From Aliivibrio sp. S4MY1 (GTDB taxonomy: Bacteria > Pseudomonadota > Gammaproteobacteria > Enterobacterales > Vibrionaceae), in contig NZ_JARACP010000013.1 of assembly GCF_028765545.1 (NCBI RefSeq), forward strand, positions 1 through 64,000: DNA of 64,000 bases. The letters are read 5' to 3'. Below the pieces are notes generated by a model that saw only the letters and a program-made list of their open reading frames with translations, was not told the origin of the DNA and did no database searches. Position 1 is the stretch's first letter, and each line of letters starts with the position of its first letter. Of this stretch, positions 63,901 through 64,000 are shown piece after piece. The translations under genes and the position numbers were made by a program.

Positions 63901-64000
63901 ATGAGTTCTAATCGTCATGAAATCATAGAAAAAAACGTTGGCCTTCTTGCGGTTCTTATCGTTGTTGCTATTAGTTTCGGTGCGTTAGTTGAGATCACTC
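63901..64000 (+). CDS. ccoO: cbb3-type cytochrome c oxidase subunit II (start only)
   Basis: The first 33 codons are in the window: MSSNRHEIIEKNVGLLAVLI followed by a hydrophobic run ending LVEIT. That is the N-terminal cytoplasmic tip and membrane anchor of CcoO, the monohaem cytochrome c subunit. An AAGGAGG ribosome site precedes ATG 63901. The window ends before the CxxCH haem motif. Confidence 0.9.
   Translation, partial: MSSNRHEIIEKNVGLLAVLIVVAISFGALVEIT

Noticed and set aside
1-64000. CRISPR array, prophage or insertion sequence
   Set aside because: No regularly spaced direct repeats, phage structural genes, integrase or transposase reading frames were seen.

Overview
The window is a gene-dense, AT-rich stretch of bacterial chromosome from the Vibrionaceae, most probably chromosome I of Aliivibrio (Vibrio) fischeri or a very close relative. 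The strongest marker is a 330-residue periplasmic cyclic-nucleotide phosphodiesterase (12348-13340) that matches CpdP, the enzyme described from V. fischeri. Gammaproteobacterial synteny blocks support this: msrC/proQ/prc beside letA-letB-rsmF, rmf-fabA-lonH-matP, pyrD-zapC-rlmL, and a ccoNO cytochrome oxidase operon. I see no rRNA, tRNA, prophage, CRISPR array or insertion sequence.

Layout, 1-25 kb (accessory metabolism, transport, regulation): a CHASE-GGDEF cyclase; a WYL regulator; a LysM lipoprotein; an RpiR regulator with a DcuC-type carrier and peptidase T; an EamA transporter; a LacI regulator with nhaC-malY and a perfect 18-bp operator; cpdP; an RCC1-like lipoprotein; a thioesterase remnant; a TetR-centred redox island (DUF417, TetR, VOC protein, two-domain glutaredoxin, TVP38 protein) carrying three copies of one palindromic operator; a lipidated amidohydrolase; a small secreted protein; a MATE exporter; a TauE/SafE permease; the EF-P paralogue EfpL; and a ThrE-type exporter.

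25-54 kb (conserved core): rsmF, letB (seven MCE domains) and letA with an ABC exporter immediately upstream; msrC, proQ and prc; a two-fold lipocalin-like secreted protein; pepN; a DUF2835 protein; a 158-bp imperfect palindromic repeat; the giant NAD-glutamate dehydrogenase; pyrD; zapC; rlmKL; a DUF836 glutaredoxin overlapping uup; and a DUF3466 protein with a GlyGly-CTERM tail.

54-64 kb: rmf (57 residues), fabA with a candidate FabR site, lonH, matP, a DUF1439 lipoprotein, a FIST-domain sensor with a hybrid histidine kinase (NosP/NahK-like), a small membrane-anchored protein of unknown function, and ccoN plus the first 100 bases of ccoO.

The best candidates for something under-described are the TetR redox regulon with its three operators, the FIST/hybrid-kinase pair placed next to the cbb3 oxidase with an unassigned 21-bp palindrome in the ccoN promoter region, the lipidated deaminase-like amidohydrolase, and the MITE-like repeat. 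No single locus looks like a wholly new defence or mobile system.
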